In this document: one piece after another, positions 61,969 through 64,000 of the stretch
Numbering within the stretch: the first letter of the stretch is position 1
Layout: every line of letters begins with the position of its first letter
From: Pseudoalteromonas luteoviolacea
GTDB lineage: Bacteria > Pseudomonadota > Gammaproteobacteria > Enterobacterales > Alteromonadaceae
Reading direction: 5' to 3'
Length of the DNA: 64,000 nt
NCBI RefSeq assembly: GCF_001696455.1
Contig: NZ_MAUJ01000003.1
Span: forward strand, 76,735 to 140,734
Translations under genes and position numbers: made by a program
The notes under the pieces: model-generated
What the model was told of the DNA's origin: nothing
Database searches by the model: none
Seen by the model: the letters and a program-made list of their open reading frames with translations, nothing else

Positions 61969-64000
61969 TTATAACTTTATTGAGGGACCATAACTTGGCG
62001 GTCTGTTTTCAACAGCCCTGCCGAACGCCTTATTTGGCTCAGTACTTAATGTAAAGTCCAGAGTTACGGATTTATTAATATATGATTCGTCAATCCAGCT
62101 ATTCAGCGTTTTAGTGCCATTTACTTCAAGCGAGTTGATATAAATATGATCGCCAGATGCACTCGGCGCATTGATAGTTAAATTACCAATTTCTGCTTTT
62201 GAAAACTGCGGGCTAGATAGAACGAGATCAGCGCGCCCAGGGTATTTAGGATACAAGCCTAAACTACTAAATACATACCATGAAGACATTTGGCCAAGGT
62301 CATCCTGACCGGGTATACCATCTGGCGTATCTAACCAAAGCTGTTTCATGGTTTCTCGCACCGTTTGCTGAGTCTTGTACGCTTCGCCGGTGTGTAAATA
62401 CATCCACGGAGATAAAATAGAAGGTTGATTGGATACATCTGAAAACTCAGCTGAATCGCGATAGAGCACCCAAGTCCCATCAGGCTTTCTGAAGTGGCTG
62501 TCTAATCTCTGGCTCATTGCTTTACCACCCCCAATTGTTTTTGCAAGCCCAGCGCCATCATGAGGTACCATCCACAGATATTGAGCAGGGCTTCCCTCAA
62601 CGAATAAGTGGCCAGAGAAGGGATCAAACTCATCTTTCCAAGTTTTATCCTGGTTTCGCCCTTGAATGTACCCCAAAGACTCCGTTGCCAGTGGGTTGTA
62701 TAGGTTTCTCCAGTTGCCCGCTTCCTGTACGAACCTTGCTACATCTTCTTCTTTACCTAAGCGCTCTGCAAGTTGTGAAAGTGAAAAGTAACTCGAGGCT
62801 TGCTCTAGAGTTTCAGATGCCCCCTCCCAGCTATTAGACTGATCGGAGATATATCCTAGATTTTGCCATTCGTCTAACGAAGGTTTCTGACCACGACAAA
62901 ATACGGGGCAGCCAATGTTAGACAAATCAAACTCGGTAGGCTGGGTGGCAGCTTTACGTAAAGAGGCATATGCGCCGGAAACATCAAAATCGTTTGCGCC
63001 AAAAGCAACAAAATTGGCAATCGCAATCGTTGAAGGGTCACCGCTCATTACGCCTGTCGGCCCTGCATTGTGGGTCCAGCGGTCCCAAATACCATTGAAT
63101 TGGTTAGCTTGATTAAACAAAGACTGAGCGATATCACTGCCGCGCTTTTGATCCAATAGCGTGACTAGCTGTAACTGTGAACGATACACATCCCAACCTG
63201 AGAAATTAGCATACTGCACGTTTTGTGACTTGGACACGGTATGCACTTTCTGATCAAACCCTGTGTACTGGCCATTCACATCTGAGAAGACATTTGGATG
63301 AAATAAGCTATGATAAAGAGCCGTATAAAATACTCTCAACTTGCTATCATCATTCGAAGCGACTTTAACCTTGGACAATTCTTCTTCCCAAGTTCGGTGT
63401 GACTTTTTACGCACATCCGCAAAACTATACTCGGCTTGCTCTTTTGTTAAGTTTTCCCTTGCGTTTTCTAAACTAACATAAGAAATACCGACACGCATTT
63501 GGACTGTTTCACCATCTTTGAGATCTAGGTTTACCCATACACCAGAGCCTTTACCAATATCGGGCCAACCATTGTCACCATATCCCATACCACCTTTTGC
63601 AGTATTTGCTCCGTTCAAAATTTCACTGTCTTTCCATGCGCCAGTTCCGGTTATGGCTTTATCCAATTTTGCAACAAAATGTAGGGTGTAATAATCCCTT
63701 TGATTGTACTCACCAAGGTAGCCACAAAAGTTACCTGAAGTAACATAACCCGTTACCTCTCCTTTTTCTTGGTCTACTTTGGCATACGCATCGCCGCTGC
63801 CTAATTGAGAGTATGATGTTCTGAATAACAGCTTCGCGCCCACTGCTTTCTCAAATGTGAAATTTGCTATACCTGTTCGAGTCGTTGCAGCGAGCTCAAC
63901 ATTGACACCATTATCCAGTCCAACCTGATAATAGCCCGGAATAGCTGTTTCATTATCATGGCTAAACCCTGCACTGTAGTAGCCATTGATTGGATCCTTT
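61969..64000 (-). CDS. GH92 family alpha-mannosidase (N-terminus beyond window)
   Basis: 677 visible residues; the frame stays open to the right edge, so the ATG-like starts inside it are internal. The GH92 signatures are visible: A-N-F-S-G-W-D-V-Y-R-S-Q near the centre and G-Q-D-D-L-G-Q-M-S-S-W-Y-V-F-S-S-L-G-L-Y-P near the end, with W-M-V-P-H-D-G-A-G-L between them. GH92 enzymes are calcium-dependent exo-alpha-mannosidases acting on mannans and N-glycans, with acid/base residues in the E- and D-rich motifs. The C-terminal beta domain (S-S-P-Q-F-S-K-A-E-I) is intact. It is probably secreted, though the signal peptide is off the window. No mannan cluster is visible here. Confidence 0.92.
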   Translation of the reverse strand, partial: KDPINGYYSAGFSHDNETAIPGYYQVGLDNGVNVELAATTRTGIANFTFEKAVGAKLLFRTSYSQLGSGDAYAKVDQEKGEVTGYVTSGNFCGYLGEYNQRDYYTLHFVAKLDKAITGTGAWKDSEILNGANTAKGGMGYGDNGWPDIGKGSGVWVNLDLKDGETVQMRVGISYVSLENARENLTKEQAEYSFADVRKKSHRTWEEELSKVKVASNDDSKLRVFYTALYHSLFHPNVFSDVNGQYTGFDQKVHTVSKSQNVQYANFSGWDVYRSQLQLVTLLDQKRGSDIAQSLFNQANQFNGIWDRWTHNAGPTGVMSGDPSTIAIANFVAFGANDFDVSGAYASLRKAATQPTEFDLSNIGCPVFCRGQKPSLDEWQNLGYISDQSNSWEGASETLEQASSYFSLSQLAERLGKEEDVARFVQEAGNWRNLYNPLATESLGYIQGRNQDKTWKDEFDPFSGHLFVEGSPAQYLWMVPHDGAGLAKTIGGGKAMSQRLDSHFRKPDGTWVLYRDSAEFSDVSNQPSILSPWMYLHTGEAYKTQQTVRETMKQLWLDTPDGIPGQDDLGQMSSWYVFSSLGLYPKYPGRADLVLSSPQFSKAEIGNLTINAPSASGDHIYINSLEVNGTKTLNSWIDESYINKSVTLDFTLSTEPNKAFGRAVENRPPSYGPSIKL

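Overview
The window reads as chromosomal DNA of a marine gammaproteobacterium of the Pseudoalteromonas type. This is inferred from the low-GC sequence, many exported proteins, a LodA-type quinoprotein oxidase with its flavoprotein partner, TonB-dependent iron uptake, a CusA/CzcA-type metal pump, and small peptides with a K-L-N-K-K-x-I-K leader. No rRNA, tRNA, CRISPR array or intact insertion sequence was seen.

Layout. 1-7.4 kb: a leftward envelope-stress module (DUF2170/YjfI-like, PspA/IM30, a small helical protein, a YqiJ-like membrane protein, flotillin, and a large DUF3686 ATPase cut by the left edge). 7.8-11.1 kb: a GNAT acetyltransferase, a RiPP-like precursor peptide followed by a terminator and an unknown gene, and two small hypotheticals. 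11.7-14.4 kb: a Rob-like AraC regulator between an SRPBCC gene and a nonsense-interrupted SDR gene; both flanking genes carry the same 19-bp marbox-like site. 14.8-20.3 kb: small exported and membrane proteins and a cytochrome c/PQQ sugar dehydrogenase fusion. 20.3-25.4 kb: a chemotaxis receptor, a FabI-like reductase with a MaoC hydratase, an outer-membrane protein and an MscS channel. 26-31.5 kb: an AraC regulator, a Fur-box-controlled TonB receptor and a RoxA-like di-heme cytochrome. 31.6-34 kb: a small membrane protein and a large lipoprotein. 34-38.4 kb: an accessory stretch with gene relics, one intact 213-aa protein and one small membrane protein. 38.4-39.8 kb: a diguanylate cyclase and a second RiPP-like precursor. 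40-45.7 kb: a leftward heavy-metal efflux operon. 46.1-50 kb: a phytase-like esterase and two secreted proteins sharing an N-terminal domain, one with a fibrinogen-like domain. 50-53.9 kb: lodA-lodB-like genes and a candidate small ORF. 54.1-57 kb: a RebB R-body protein gene followed by three DUF2589-type genes and a zinc ribbon. 57.2-64 kb: a secreted ricin-type lectin, a methyltransferase, a secreted alpha/beta hydrolase and a GH92 alpha-mannosidase cut by the right edge.

How it fits together. The most unusual part is 50-59 kb, where a predicted H2O2-producing quinoprotein pair, an R-body structural gene, a DUF2589 paralogue operon and a secreted lectin lie side by side; a role in antagonism or host interaction is inference. 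The other notable points are the two leader-peptide genes that share a leader although 30 kb apart, and the compact Rob-like regulon at 11.7-13.5 kb.
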